DNA of 64,000 bases, taken from assembly GCA_031002005.1 (NCBI GenBank), contig JARYHS010008074.1:283341930-283405929 (forward strand), given 5' to 3'. The position numbers and the translations under genes are program-made. The notes below the pieces were generated by a model. That model was not told the origin of the DNA. It saw only the letters and a list, made by a program, of their open reading frames with translations, and ran no database searches. This stretch comes from Vandiemenella viatica. Taxonomy: Eukaryota > Arthropoda > Insecta > Orthoptera > Morabidae. Below are positions 1-13,289 of this stretch, in pieces; position 1 is the stretch's first letter; each line of letters opens with the position of its first letter.

Positions 1-439
1 TGTGACATAAGGGACTTAGACTCAGGCACCCACAGTCAATTTTTTTGCCAAAGAGTGTACATTAAGAGACTTTGTAGTAAGTTTGCATCACAGTTATTTT
101 CATGAAACATGTATTTTTAAAACAAAAACACAAGCCTAGGATAAAGCAGTATGAACAGGAAATGGTCCTAGTAGTGTTTCTGTAAGCTCAGTGTATAATG
201 GAACTTGAATTCTATCAACTGCTTGTTCTCAAAAGAATGTATGCGTTTCTTCATACCGTGTGACTAAAATGAATTTTACATCTGACCTAAACAGCCTAAT
301 GAAACTGCTGATCAGGATAATTAGTGGTAAAAGAAGCTTTTACTATTATATCTGACTAAATGTTTCCAAAAGATTACACAGAACTTTAATGCTAACTCAG
401 CAAACCACAGTTTCCTGTAGTATGGCTGTAATCGTATAT

Positions 440-479
<40 letters not shown>

Positions 480-1194
480 ATTGTTTATAGGGAATTACCA
501 AAATTGAAGGCAGAAGGGCACAACTGTGTTCATCTTTTTTACGAGACTGCAACCCTCCTACCTCCAGCTGTTTTAAGTAATAGGCTTACTTTTTGTATGC
601 TTTTTTTCCTACAATTTCTGTTGACAACATTAACAAGAAACTGAAATTGCATGGTTTAATAAAGGTTTACACATTGAATTTTATCCAACTCAGAAACATG
701 TTCTTAAAGTATCATTCATGAAATTTTAAATTACTTTCAAATTTCACTCACATCATGTTTCACTGACAAATATATATCACTATGTGTTTTTCACATATTT
801 ATTATATCTGTGCATTTCTACCATCATCTGTGGAAAGTAGCAGTACATTTCTTTTTATTTTAAATTTCCAAAAGAAATATGATATTTATAAGAGTAATCA
901 TGTAGTAATACAAGTTCTAAAATAAAACCAGCTTAAGAACTCAACAGCACAGCTAAAGTAAATACAAAATACAATGTAAAACTGAATGTTGTGTTAGAAT
1001 AATCAAGGGAACAATCTAGTTCATCGATCCAATGGAAAAAGATGTTGAAAGAATATGAAATTAAAGTAAAAGTGAAAATATTGAAATTTTGTGTATCCTT
1101 ACACACAAAATACTTAAAATTACTTAACACAAAAGAACATTCTAAAATCATTATTAAAATTTGGCATGATGACAAGAGATTCCCTATACAATTA
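1..1194. other. AT-rich non-coding stretch
   Basis: No coding region or recognisable element is seen here apart from a CA microsatellite at 440-479. Short open frames on both strands have low-complexity composition and no recognisable motif. Confidence 0.5.
440..479. repeat. (CA)n microsatellite
   Basis: About 40 bp of alternating AC with one interruption (an extra A near the middle) are read directly from the sequence. Confidence 0.95.
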
Positions 1195-1285
1195 TGTGGG
1201 GAAACAGGGGGAAGATGGGTGTGTAGGGAAATTGCCACCGGAGCCTGTGCTCCATCGCAATTAAATTAAATAAAAATAAAAAAAT
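1195..1285 (+). mobile_element. CR1-like LINE, 3' tail fragment
   Basis: The segment reads through the block GGAGCCTGTGCTCCAT and ends in the CAATTAAATTAAAT tail. The same block and tail close the longer LINE copies near 33840-33885 (+) and, inverted, near 44915-44965, and a related tail closes the copy at 15810. This is therefore the last ~90 bp of a severely 5'-truncated insertion. No coding sequence remains. Confidence 0.75.
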
Positions 1286-1617
1286 TTGACATAAAAATAA
1301 ATACAGCTCTGAAATAACACAAAGTTCTAATGTAGAAAGTATGGAAACCTGATGTAGAATCTGAATCATTGTTTCAATTCATGACAGAGCCTACACATCC
1401 ATTTTTAACTGACTAAAAAATTCCTCTGAAATTGGTAACTTCTGTCTAAAGCATGGACTACTTAATAAGGAAACTCAATGTGTGGATATTAGCTACCAGT
1501 AAACCCTTCAATTTTGAACATACAAGCTGCAGGCCCTTCCTTTTCTTTCCCTTTACGGAAAGAGTGTGACCTAGACACCACTGGAAGCAAGTTATTCTGC
1601 ACAAGCGACATCATTTG

Positions 1618-1868
1618 TTTTTTTTGTTTTTTTTTTTTAACTGCTTAACATCTATTAACAGCAAGGTATTTAGAGATGGGAAAGGATGGTGGACAAGGAA
1701 TGGTAAGGAATTTGGCCATGGCCTTTTGAAGGAAGCATCTCGGCATTCACCAGGAGTGATTTGGGGAAACCATGGAAAACCCAAATCTGGATGCCCGGAC
1801 GGGGATTCGAACTACCGTACTCCTGAATGCGAGGCCAGAACGCTAACCGTTACACCACCACGCTCGAT
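1618..1868 (-). mobile_element. tRNA-derived SINE with target-site duplication
   Basis: On the minus strand the element begins with a tRNA-like head. A box-A-like segment reads TGGTGTAACGGTTAGCG and a box B reads GTTCGAATCCCC, the internal RNA polymerase III promoter pair. A conserved body follows (GGGTTTTCCATGG...GGCCATGGCC), then an A-rich tail seen as poly-T at 1618-1638. It is flanked by a perfect 13-bp duplication GCGACATCATTTG at 1605-1617 and 1869-1881, which fixes both ends. The same family occurs at 26619-26861 and 50196-50438, with fragments near 40107 and 44790. It is non-coding and would depend on a LINE for mobility. Confidence 0.9.
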
Positions 1869-1881
1869 GCGACATCATTTG

Positions 1882-4800
1882 GCTTTGGAGGCTGAAGGCA
1901 AGGATCAGGAGGTCCCCTCCCCTGTTCAAAAGAGCCAAAAGCATTAAGGACCTTGCCAAGATGCTGCAGAACCAGACTTAAAGCTCAAGATTGTTGGAAG
2001 AGAAAATAGGGGAAGTTTCCATGAACCAATCTGAAACATCAAGGTTAACTGAAGGTAAGATAGCGGAAATTCACCAGTGGTTGGAAGAAAAATTAGAAGA
2101 AAGAATTAACATAAAATCAGGATCATTTGAAAAGGAGGTTGAGAAAGCTGAAAGGGATATCCAATTAAAAACTGCTAAAACGAAGAAAAATTTAATTCCC
2201 TCCAGAATGCCAAGAAAACAGGTACTGATTAAACTAAACAAGCTACCAGAGCCAATACCAGGTGCGGCTATATAAAACCACCACGTGTGATGGGGAAACA
2301 CAATGGTACACATACCTGAAGCAATTCGAGGCCGCAGCTACTGCCAACGGATGGATAGAAGCAAATAAAGCCATTAGCCTTGTAACAGCTCTCCGAGACA
2401 ACAATGTATATTTTTCACACCATTACAGACAACAAGCACAAAGATAATGCATCTCTGGTGGCAAGATTGGAAACGAGGAATGGAGACAAACATCTACAGC
2501 AGGTCCACCGTACCCAGCTGATCTATATATGACAGACACGCGGAGAGACACTGCAGGAATTAAAGGAGAATGTCACACGTCTTGCTTGGATGATCTACCC
2601 TTCTGCCTCACGTGATTTCACAGTTGTCTGTGGGAACTTTCATCATTGGTGTGAGTGACCCAGAACTGCAACAAAATCTGCGTCTTGCTCATCCTCAGAC
2701 ACTGGTGGAAGCACTGGCATGTGTTTTGGAGTTCGAGGCCACTATGCAGAAATAAAGGATGAATGCACAACTTCAGCGCATCAAGAATCCCTGGATGAGT
2801 AGGTTGAATGGATCATCTTGTAACTTTTGTCGAGCAATGACGGTCTGCAATGGAGAAGGGAGATACGCTGCTGAAATTTTGGTCATTTGAGAAGGAGCTG
2901 CAACAACGAAACCACGAACCAGAAACACTAGTGGCTCTGAAAGGGTATGTGCGGGTTATCTCCCTAATGCGTCAGACACAGAGCATCTTTGTGGATGGCA
3001 CCATCAATGGCGTGGAACGAAACATGCTCCTGGATACTGGAGACAATACCACGATTGTATAGAAGGGCACCATTAAAGGAGTGCTCCAGCCAATGAGTGT
3101 TCAACAGAAGGCAGCAACGGGTGAGCCGGCAAACACCTATGGCAAAATCAAAATCAGTATCGGACTGGGCGGCAAGAAGATTAACCACTTAGTGATAGTG
3201 ACGCATATTACTGAAGAGGTCACCCTAGGCATGGATGTTATGACTGAATTTGGAATAACCCTGGATCTAAAATATAGAAGCCTTAGATTCACCGATTAAG
3301 AAATCATCTTCATGGCAGGCTGAAGGATCTGTGCGAATAGTCCTGAGTAAAGATGAAGTTCTCTGAGAAGTGACAATGTGATCAAAGTTCGAACGGATGG
3401 CAAAGACCGAGAGGCGACTAGGATCATTGGACCCACAAGGGGATAAGAAGTTTGTCATGGGATTTTACTGGGAAGATCTGCCGTCAACGTAAAGGGACCA
3501 GTGTCAGTTGAAATGATGAACCTGAATGAGTACCCGGAAGAAAGGTACTCAGGTCGCATGGTGCAGAGATGATTGTGCTTGGGGAAACGCTGGAGGATGT
3601 CCGGTGGGACATAGGAGATATTGAGAAGTTGACGGAACCTTTACAACTTAATGAGCAAAGCTAACCAAGAATCACAGGACCAAGGCCGAGGCACAGCTGA
3701 AGATATATCTGGATGTCTTCGCCATCGAAAAGAAACAGCTTGGCAGAACGAATGCAGTGAAGCATCAGATTAACAATGGAGATGCTCAGCCAATCTGACA
3801 GCGCCCTCAACAGTTGCCATTGTCTAAAAGGGAAGAAACCAAGAAGATAAGCTATGACATACGTCAATAGGGTGTTACTGAGCCTTCTATCAGCTCTCAG
3901 ACTGCGCCGGTGGTGCTTGTGATAAAGAAGGATGACTCGACCAGATTATGTGTGGACTACCAATAGCTAATTAGTAAGACCACCAAGGACAGCTATCAGT
4001 TACCCAGGATTGATGACACCATGGATATCTTGTCCTGGTCCCAAGTTTTCTCTACGCTGAACCTGTACAGTGGATATTGGCAGGTTGGATTGGAACCACA
4101 AGATAAAGAGAATAAAGCTTTTTCTATTGGATCTGGGCTCTGACACTTCACCATGATGCCTTTTGGATTATGTAACGTGCCAGCTATGTTCAAGAGATTA
4201 ATGGAGACAGTGCTACGCAGCATTAAATGGAATACCAGACTGATCTACCTAGACAACATCTTAATTGTTGGGAAGACCTTCGACGAACACCAGTCAAATC
4301 TGGAGGAAGTCTTCAAGCAACTGCATAGCGCCAACTTGAAGCTAAACCCAAAGAAATGCCAGCTCTTCTAGGGGGAAAAGTACTTCAGACAAATCTAAGA
4401 CTTGTGTGGCCACAGATCCCCATAAGACCAGTGCAGAGAGAAAATGGCCAATTCCCAGGGATGAGCATAAACTACAGAGCTTCTTGGGGTTATGCTCCTA
4501 CTACAGGTGTTTTGTATCTGGATTTGACAGCATAATCAAGCTGCTGACCACACTTACTGAGGAAGGACGGGACTACTTCTGGGACGAACACTGTCAATCA
4601 GCCTTCAAACACATGAAGGCGCTCCTGGTTACTGCACCTATCGTCAGTTATCCCTGCACCACTGGCATTTTCATATTGGTTACTGATACCAGTAACAAAG
4701 GCATTGGTGGAGCTCTGTCACAGATATAGGATGGTTAGGAGAAAGTAACTGCCTACTGCAGCAAGGTAGTCTCCAAGCCCGAAAGGAAATACTGCATCAC

Positions 4801-5110
4801 ACAATGGGAAGTGTTGGCTGTTGTGAAGACCGCAGAACACTTCTATGTATGGACAATGTTTTTTTTTTTTTTACTAATAATGGATCATCGAGCCCTGATA
4901 TGGCTAATGCAGTTCAAGAATCCTGAAGGACAAATTGCTCAATAGATTGAACGTCTACCGGAGTACGACTTACATACTGAGCATCAAGCTGGAAAACAGC
5001 CACAAGAATGTGGATACCCTGTCAAGAAGGACATGTCCTGCAGAATGCAACCACAGTGGATGTTAGGATTCTAAGGCTGGTCTGGTGAGACGACTGATGG
5101 TCATTAGTGA
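1882..5110 (+). pseudogene. Ty3/Gypsy-type retrotransposon, decayed
   Basis: Pieces of gag-pol follow in order on the plus strand. A charged, coiled-coil-like gag segment (1991-2275) and gag pieces (2262-2760) come first. An aspartic protease follows with MLLDTG (about 3025-3045) and LGMDVMTEFG (about 3225-3255). Reverse transcriptase lies at about 3640-4370 with MPFGLCN and a box reading YLDN where YxDD is expected. RNase H follows at about 4580-5060, ending with DTLSRR. Integrase is not recognised and no LTR pair was found. Several stops and frame changes, the loss of the second active-site Asp and a 12-T run at 4860 show it is dead. It differs clearly from the second Gypsy element at 53-58 kb, with different gag and protease sequences. 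The upstream boundary is uncertain and may lie beyond the SINE. Confidence 0.85.
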
Positions 5111-7190
5111 CTAATGGCAACATTTTCCAGTGGCTAAAGAGAGGACGCTGGCACACGTGGGAAGAAGTCACTCCACTTAGCACCAAGACCACTCTCATCG
5201 ACTACTCAGAACTAATGTCTCGTAGGCCCCACATTTCCTTAACAGTTGGACATACCAGACTTGGTAATGCTCAAAATTCTTTGAGGCGCACAAGGAGACC
5301 GATTATACTCGATTTACCACTCAAGCTCCAGTCCATTCCTTAAATACCCTCAGTCTAGAAATTCGATTGGTTTCACACAGTCCAACCTCACAGCAGATGG
5401 CCCTCACAATTTACAAACATGCCAGTTCAAATGAACCATCACTTCTAGGGAGCCCCCAAACACTACACTCATCACTGCCAATGCCAACACAAACATGTAA
5501 CAATAGAATTCAAAAATTAACTAAAAATAATGCCAACATTACATATTTAATGGGAAAAATTGTGAATTTTTTTTAACTTTAAGAATTTTTTCCTCATAAT
5601 TTTTCTGTTAGTGATTTCTCCAAATGTGAGTTAGTAGGAAGCTTTTATGATGACAACTGGTGGATTGGATGTATTACCAGCACTCCTCAAGAAATTGATG
5701 ATATCTCTGTAAGATTCTTGCACAATTTTAGAGGTCAGAATAATCTGGAGAAAAAAATGAATGTCTAGTGCCAGTAATTAATGCTTTATTCTAGATGAAA
5801 TAGCCCACTCCATATTGACTTTCTGCATGACTCCAAACCTTTTGAGAAAATGAACTGAATCAGATTTAGCATCTCTTCCATATTTACGTTAGTGTGGCTG
5901 TTCAAAAGTAGTGTTTTCTATTTAAAAAGAATTTAAAATAAATACAATTACGTACTGAATATTTATATATTTCAAAAAAATTGTAGTAGCTATACAAAGC
6001 AAAAATCCAAAAATCTGGCAATATGATTCAGCTACAAGCTCTTGGGACATTATTTGGCCAGATTTACAGATTTTTTAAAAATGGAGTTTTTGAGTTATGG
6101 CACTTTGAAAATTGGGATATATTAATGAGCTGTTGTAAGAGTAAAATTCTTCATGTGCTAGAAGTAAATTTATGAGTATACCTTACCCTTTGAAGAGTAT
6201 ACCTAAATTTCCAATGTTAACAAAATAATCCAACTTCTTTTTGTATGTAAAAAAAATCCTAAAATTACAACAACAAAAAATCACAAATTTTCCTGTTAAA
6301 TACATAATTTTTTGATTATTTTTAATTAATTTGTGCTAAATTCTTGAATTCCATGGCAGCTACCATATCCATAGCTTCAAAACATAACTAATTACAACTT
6401 ATAGTTTTTGAATTATATGTATTTAAACTCATTTAGTATTGCACGTTTTTAAAAAGGTATGAATTTTTAGCCACTCAACCTTTTTTCTGTAAAAAAAAAA
6501 AAAAAAACCTTTTGGGATATTTTATAACTCCAGTATGATAATCTCAATAATTTCTTTGAAAAAAATCGCAGTTGGTCAACTGACACATTTGGGTAGGTGC
6601 TGTTTGATTTAAGATGGAATGGGTCATATGTATTGAAGAATATTATGGGTGTACAGTGACCACTGAGTGACTCAACCAGAACTCAGAAGGGAAGAAATTC
6701 AACCAATTGCATATCAGGACTGAGAAGAAGTTACTCAGGATTTGAAAATAGCAGATAATGAGTTACATTCAATGAGACCATTAGGGGTTAATCTTCAGGG
6801 AAGATGGAAGTTTCCCCACATAGGCATAAATGAGCAGACTACAAAAACTGAAATTGTTCCTAAGGATATTGCAAAGAAAGTGGGGCAGTTTGATTAATAA
6901 TAGTACACAGCAGTGGCAGCCGAAGTTATTTGCTCAGGTAGTGACAGCACTGATATTTTTTGATAGATTACTGATCTTCACTGTTGCAGTTAAAGGTGCC
7001 TGGAAGACACAGCTCAGAGTTGACTAAGAATCACGCAAAATAAAAATTTGCAATATATGAAAGTCTCATTACCCGCGTGTACTACCGGATTAAAGAAATT
7101 ACTTCTAAATTAATCAATGACAAACACTTTAAAACTCATTAAAAGGTAAACAATGACTGACTAGCAATAAAATGACAAGTTGATCTATAG
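5111..7190. other. AT-rich region without recognised element
   Basis: Only short open frames occur here, and none has a family signature. A poly-A run lies near 6490-6506. A possible hAT-like terminus (CAGTGATGGATTACCC) starts near 7192, but no partner end was found. Confidence 0.4.
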
Positions 7191-9250
7191 ACAGTGATGG
7201 ATTACCCACTAGGCCTGACTAGGCAGTAACCTGAAGCCCTCCGATTTTTAGAGCCCCCCCTGAGAGTTAACTTTTTTTAAAATAAAAATAAATAAGTAAA
7301 ATCATCCAAAATAAAACAATCAAAGAAATATGAAAATCATGAAAATTAATTTTAATGGTTGCATTATAGTGAATAATAAATAAAAGTAATTTTCAAAATA
7401 TCATAAATTGTTAAATTTGTTTGTTTAACTGAATAAAAAAATATGATAAATTCAATTAGTCATCTATGAAACCATTTCTTTGTACTTATGAAATAAAGAT
7501 AATTTTTTCAAAAACAGAGGACCCAAAAATTTTGAGTGACTAGAGCCCTGAGAGGATTATTTTGGTGAGGTTAGAAACTAAGTCCGCCCCAACCACATTA
7601 GTACAAGTGTATATGCCCACATCACAGGAAGATGACGAAAAAATAGGGAAAATATACTTCAAAATTGAAGAACTAATCCAATATGGGAAGGGTGAGGAAA
7701 ATCTAATAATCATGGGTGATTGGAATGCAATAGTGGGGGAAGGAAAAGGGGGAAATACTGTAGGATCTTTTGGTCTAGGAGAAAGAAATGAGCGAGGAAG
7801 CAGGTTGTTAGAATTTTGTGAAAGATATAAGCTAGTCATGGCAAACACACTGTTTAAGAACAATGCAAGAAGGATATACACCTGGAAACATCCAGGGGAT
7901 ACAGGCAAATATCAGTTAGATTATATCATGGTCAAACAGAGATTCAGGAATCAAGTTCTAGACTGTAAAGCATGTCCAGGAGCAGACATAGACTCTGACC
8001 ATAATTTGATAGTAATGAAGTGCAGCATAAAATTCAAGTGAATAAGGAAGCAATGTCAGCAGAACAGACTGGAAGTGATAAACTGAAACAATCTAACACG
8101 AGAGAAAAATTTGCAGAAATGGTAGACTTAGGTCTAAGAAGTAATTCTGAAAGGAGCTCAACCGAGGACGAACGGAATGCATTAAAGACCGAAATAATGA
8201 AAGCTAGTAAAGAAACATTAGGCTTTAGGGAACAAGCCGCACAAAAACCTTGGATCACAGAAGAAATTTTGGAACTGGTGGATCAGAGGAAAAGGCAAAA
8301 AAAATGCTCAGAAGGAAGAGAGGAATACAGGCAATTTAGAAATCAAATAAACCACGAAATGCAAAAAAATGGCTACAAGAAAAATGTGAAGAAATAAAAA
8401 AGGAAATGGGCACAGGTAGTGTCAATGTTGCATACAGAAAGATCATACAGAATTTTGGAGAAATGAAGAAAAGAGGTGTAAACATTAAAGCAGCCAATGG
8501 GAAACCCCTTTTAAGCTCAAACGATAGAGCTAACCGATGGAAGGAATACATTGAGAAACTGTATGATTGGGACAACTTGAACAATAGCGTAATGGAAAAG
8601 GAAGGTGATGTCGACATTGATGATTTTGGAGATCCTGTCTTGAGGACAGAATTTAATAGAACTTTGAATGACTTGAAAGCAAATAAGGCAGTTTGAATTG
8701 ATGAGATTGCTGCAGAACTTCTTAAATCCCTAGGAGAAGAAGGAATCGAAAGATTATTCAAGCTGATATCAAAAAGTTATGAAACAGGAGAAAATCTAAC
8801 TGATTTTAATAAAAATATCATCTTCACACTTCCGAAGAAAGCACAAGCCGACAAATGTGGGAATTATCGCACCATTAGTCTAACATCACATGCTTCAAAA
8901 TTACTGACCAGAATAATATACAGAAGAATGGAAAGAGTAGGAGAAGAGATGATAGGTGAAGATCAGTTTGGGTTCAGGAAAAATTGTGGTACGAGGGAGG
9001 CAATTCTGGCTTTATGATTAATACTTGAAGGGCGGATCAAGAAAAACAAAGATACTTTTTTGGCATTTGTTGATTTAGAAAAATGTTAGGTGGGACAAGA
9101 TGTTCAAAATTTTAAAGAATTCATGACTTCAATATCGAGATAGAGGACTACTGTATAAATTATATAAGAATCAAGATGCTATAATAAAAGTAGAGAACCA
9201 TGAGAGACATACGTCCGTTAAAAAGGGTGTGAGACATGGTTTTAGTCCAT

Positions 9251-9904
9251 GTTAATATTCAAGTGCCTAGATAACCGATCTTTGTTCGACGTCTTTCCAT
9301 TTTTTAAATATCTACTTTTTAGATGTTTTACAATTAAACTGGTAATATTTAATGATAACAACTTTTTATAATTCAGTAATATTGAAGTTTGATATATGGT
9401 TCACTTAAATATATGAGTTTCTTGAAACCCAAGAGAAAATATTAGTAGGCTTCCTGGTACCTGAATTGTCGAGAGGGCCGCATTTAGGCTTTGTGGGCCC
9501 CTAGACTATAAATGTGATGCGGGCCCCCCAGTCACAGTGGCCTAGGTGGGGGCCCCTATGGAAGCTTAAATTTGGCCCAAAAATATTTTTTTTCACTCTA
9601 CTGCTGGCCCAGGCGGGGGCCCCAGGTTGCGGTGCGGGCCCCTGACCTACAGCCTAGGCAGCCTATGCTTAAATGCGGCCCTGGTCTACACGATGGTGTT
9701 AAAGAAGTTTTCAAGATACCAAGAGCAAAAATTGTTCATATTTTGAAAATTGGGTGTTTGCAGGGAAGACAACTATTTATATAAACTTACAAAGCAAAAT
9801 ATTATCTAAATATGAAATTTCATCCAAATTGTTAGAGCCATTTAGGAGATCCAAAAAATATATATATTTATATACAAGAATTGCTCGTTTAAAGATATAA
9901 GACT
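9251..9904. mobile_element. Insertion splitting the RTE-like LINE
   Basis: About 650 bp without LINE homology separate the GVRHGF box from the following EEAIKEI segment, which are normally only a few residues apart. The interval contains the GC-rich MITE at 9472-9684 and AT-rich flanks. No clean TSD was identified, so it may be several events. Confidence 0.6.
9472..9684. mobile_element. GC-rich MITE-like element with inverted ends
   Basis: The ends are inverted: AGGGCCGCATTTAGGC on the left matches the complement of the right end (AGGGCCGCATTTAAGC). The interior is rich in GGGCCCC, quite unlike its AT-rich surroundings. CAGGGCCG-type termini are typical of hAT MITEs, but the expected 8-bp TSD is not visible, so the assignment is tentative. 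Confidence 0.55.
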
Positions 9905-10856
9905 TGTATGTAGAAGAAGCAATAAAGGAAATAAAAGAAAAATTTTCATGTGGCAGAAATGTTTATGGAGAAAAAAAAATCAGCATGCTACGATTTGCTG
10001 ATGACATTGTCCTGTTAGCAGAATAGGCTGAGGATATTTAGAAGTTACTGAATGGCATGAAAAAAATACTGAAGGAAGATTTTGGACTGAATCTAAATCA
10101 AAACAAGACAAAAGAGATGAAATGTAGCAGAAATGATACCAATACTAGTAGATTAAATATAAAAATAGGATCAGATGCAATATGAGAAGTATGTGAATTC
10201 TGCTACTTGGGAAGCAAAATTACAACCGATGGTCAAAGCAAGAATGATGTTAAAAGCAGACTAGCACTAGCAAAAAGAGCCTTCATGATAAAGAGAAATC
10301 TTTTAGTTTCAAACATTGATCTAGGAATTAGAAAGAACTTTTTAAAACTCTACGTGTGGAGCAAGCACTTTATGGTAGCTAAACATGGACTTTAGGGATA
10401 CCACAAAGAAATAAAATTGAAGCATTTGAAATGTTGTGCTACAGAAGAATGCTGAAAATTAAGTGAACAGACAAAGTAAAATAAATAAAGAGTTTTGGAA
10501 ATGATGGGCGAGGAGAGAAGTTTGTGGAAGAAGCTTACAGAAAGAAGAGTCAGGCTGGTAGGTCGTATTTTGAGACATGTTTAATTTCTTAGTAGAGGGA
10601 ACAGTCGAAGGTAAGAACTGTAGAGGAAAACAGAGATTAGAATATATGAAGCAGATAATTGAGGACGTGGGTTGTAAGGGATATGCAGACATGAAGAGGT
10701 TGGCACAAGATAGGAAGGTTAGGAGGATTGCATTAAACCAAACGAAAGACTGATGACAGCAAAGAGCCCTGTACTTTCTTAATCCAGCACTGCCTTCAAT
10801 GTCCACGATGTCAGTGGCAAGCCATTTCTGACATACGCTTATAAAATCTTCTAGGA

Positions 10857-11538
10857 CAGTGTTTTTCAACCTTTTTCAACCCAAGGACCAGTAAATCATC
10901 ATAAACAATGCTGTGGACCACTAACTTACATGGGTCTAATTTTTTATGTGTGTATTGTTAAAATCCGTGACTTATTTTGCAGTACCTATAATATAATATA
11001 AATAAAATATAAATCTAAAACCATGTTTTAATTTGCTATCAAAATGAAATGAACTATGCACTTGAAGTGAACTATTAAAAGTTAATTACATGTTGACCAG
11101 ACTCTTACCAAACTAAATATATAATGATGTTACTATAGGCTACATGGTCTACTATTCCATTGACCTACGTGCACAAAATAAAATAAAAGACGCTAGACAT
11201 ACACCTTTCATTTTTTGTTTACTTCACCACTTTTATGTTACTAATCCTACCACGTACCACAGTCCCTCACATTTATTTAAGATCCTCAGAAAATGGTCAT
11301 TTACTTAATCCCAAGAAGAAAGGTAAACTTTTTGATGCCATCCGGAAATGAACAGACTATAATACAAACAATGTTGTTCTAACCTCATACTGGAAATGTC
11401 TGGTCATTGAAATATTCAAGAATTTTAAAAAGGATGGACTTGTAGCCTTATACAGTACAAATATGGTTTCCAAATGTATAATATTCTGCCTGCGGACTAC
11501 CTGAACCATTTTTGAAGGCCACAGGTTGAGAAACACTG
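10857..11538. mobile_element. Non-autonomous hAT element
   Basis: The left end CAGTGTTTTTCAACCTTTTT and the inverted right end (CAGTGTTTCTCAACCTGTGG) form imperfect TIRs typical of hAT elements. The flanks TTCTAGGA (10849-10856) and TTCTAGGT (11539-11546) form an 8-bp duplication with one mismatch. The interior has no transposase-like frame. Confidence 0.85.
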
Positions 11539-11929
11539 TTCTAGGTAAAGTAGCTGAAAGTGACAAAAATTACAGCTGCTGCTGCACTCTACTGACAGTG
11601 TTAATAACTTTTTTTTAGTTCCATAATGTTACAAAGCATGCGTGTCTGCCCACTGCCCAGGGCAGTGTGAGACAGAACAAAGTTGTCACCGGTCCTCACT
11701 AACAAAGCGGCCCACCTCCCTTCTGTATTTCCAAGAAAATGCCAGAGCGCATATGTGATTTGTGACAACTGGCCACATTCTCCATGGCAGAGAAATAGTT
11801 CATTGATGGGGCTAACAGATGGTGTTCAATATTTTCCCTAGCTGCAATAAGTTATTGTATATTACAGAATGCCACATTTATAAATATTTAATTTTTCATT
11901 CACTACATTTATTTTTTAATTTATTGGCA

Positions 11930-13026
11930 ATAAAGAATTGTCATTTTGGTCTGAAAACCGTTGCACATGTTCTTTTGGTGATACTATTTATTATATGTTG
12001 CTCTTACAGGTTTAAAACGTATAAATACCTCACAAACTTCACTTGAAAAGTGCCATAACGCTATATCGCGAGCGACTGGCAGAAGCCTCATAGCGAAGTA
12101 TTATGACGATGCACACATTCTTTGAATGATATTACTAGGGAATATGTTGCTATAAAGGTATATATAAAGAAAAGATTACACGCTAAAAAAGAAACTGAAC
12201 TGTAAGTGAATGTTGGTTGCCTCATTTACGTACACATATGCAACGTCCAACGCTAATAGGTATTACATCGCCAAGAAACATATCCGCATGTTATGCCCAA
12301 GATGATAATATTCTACAACATTTATAAAATTAGGTTGTGGCAATATTAATGTAGCTTATGTTTTTTGGTTTAAAGTGCGACAATATGCTTGTTTCAGCAT
12401 TAGGACGAAGGAATTTAGTTTTTACAGTTAAAATGCAGCCTGTACCAAAATGGCGTTTGGTGGTTGTTGTTAAAGCATAATTCACTAGAAATTTGGATTT
12501 ATTAAACATTCATCATGATTTTCAAGCAGAATCATTAACGGCTCCTGTGGATCGGTTGGAATGCAGCCTGGACCAAAATGGGCATATACGCGTCAAATCG
12601 ACTATAAATTTTGTTTTTATAATAAAGCTGGTTTGATTTGGATTTTTGGTCATTGATACATTTTGTTGCACATATTATTACTATCACTGGTCGCCCCATA
12701 TGATAACAAATGGCGTCCTCTTGTCACTTAGCGTGTAGTGTTACAGCAGTTTATTTTTAATTTGCATGACGTTTTTGCGTTATAAACTGTCTTGATGGGT
12801 ATAATAGAAAAAAAAAAAATAATATAGTCAAAGGAATGATAGCGTTATCATTATACATGGCTATATGCAATCTCCCAGTCACTCGTCGCCTTACATTATG
12901 GCACTTTTCACGTGAAGTTTGTGAGGATGAATATATTTTACAGCTCTAAGGGCAACATATGTTAAATAATATCACCCAACGAACGTGTGCAAACAGTTTT
13001 CAGATGAAAACTACAATTCCTTGATG
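11930..13026. mobile_element. Foldback element with ~150-bp inverted arms
   Basis: The left arm (about 11930-12080) and right arm (about 12865-13026) are imperfect inverted copies. Matching blocks include CTCACAAACTTCAC followed by GAAAAGTGCCATAA, TATGTTGCTCTTA, and TCTGAAAACCGTTGCAC. The centre contains copies of the TGCAGCCTG(G/T)ACC motif that also recurs in the P-type elements. A second copy of this arm surrounds the mariner at 42.6-44.0 kb. No coding capacity or clear TSD is visible. Confidence 0.7.
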
Positions 13027-13119
13027 AGTCCCAGTGATTGGGCTATTACCAATGTATTTAATCTCAATTAGACATTAGATGGTGACATGTCACAGTGCCA
13101 CTACACCTACAGCCAACAC

Positions 13120-13285
13120 TGCTACAGAGGTATTAAAATTAGCTGTAATTATCTTTAGACTAAGTCTGGAGATATGCTGTTTACCAGTGTTGTGGAATGG
13201 TGCCACAGTAAGACTGATCCATAAAATAAATGAGATAGAGGTATAAAATTACAGGCCAGTTAGCAACCATGCCATAAATATCTGT
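13120..13285 (+). pseudogene. Old CR1-like reverse transcriptase fragment
   Basis: Translation of this short piece gives LSLEICCLP, then a region ending in NYRPVS. It aligns to the LSLDTCCLP ... NYRPIS segment of the CR1 copies nearby. It is more diverged than the copy that follows, so it is probably an independent older fragment. Confidence 0.6.
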
Positions 13286-13289
13286 GAGG

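Larger units (their letters stand above)
7555..10755 (+). pseudogene. RTE-like LINE (endonuclease-reverse transcriptase), split by an insertion
   Basis: The element encodes an APE-type endonuclease followed by a reverse transcriptase. Endonuclease motifs at 7562-8041 are QVYMPTS, MGDWNA (Asp/Asn pair), YTWKHPG, QLDYIM and SDHNLIV (catalytic Asp-His). The linker and RT N-terminus run through 8020-8696. RT core motifs continue from about 8690 (FGFRKN, then LAFVDLEK at 9060). The frame breaks off near 9250 just after a GVRHGF box. It resumes at about 9905 with the LRFADDIVLL box (the YADD-equivalent FADD) and the C-terminal region, CYLGSKITTDG through the EAFEM-type block and the VGHIL-type block around 10550. 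Stops and frameshifts make it non-functional. The clade name rests on motif style only; a related but distinct copy lies at 16676-18190. Confidence 0.85.
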
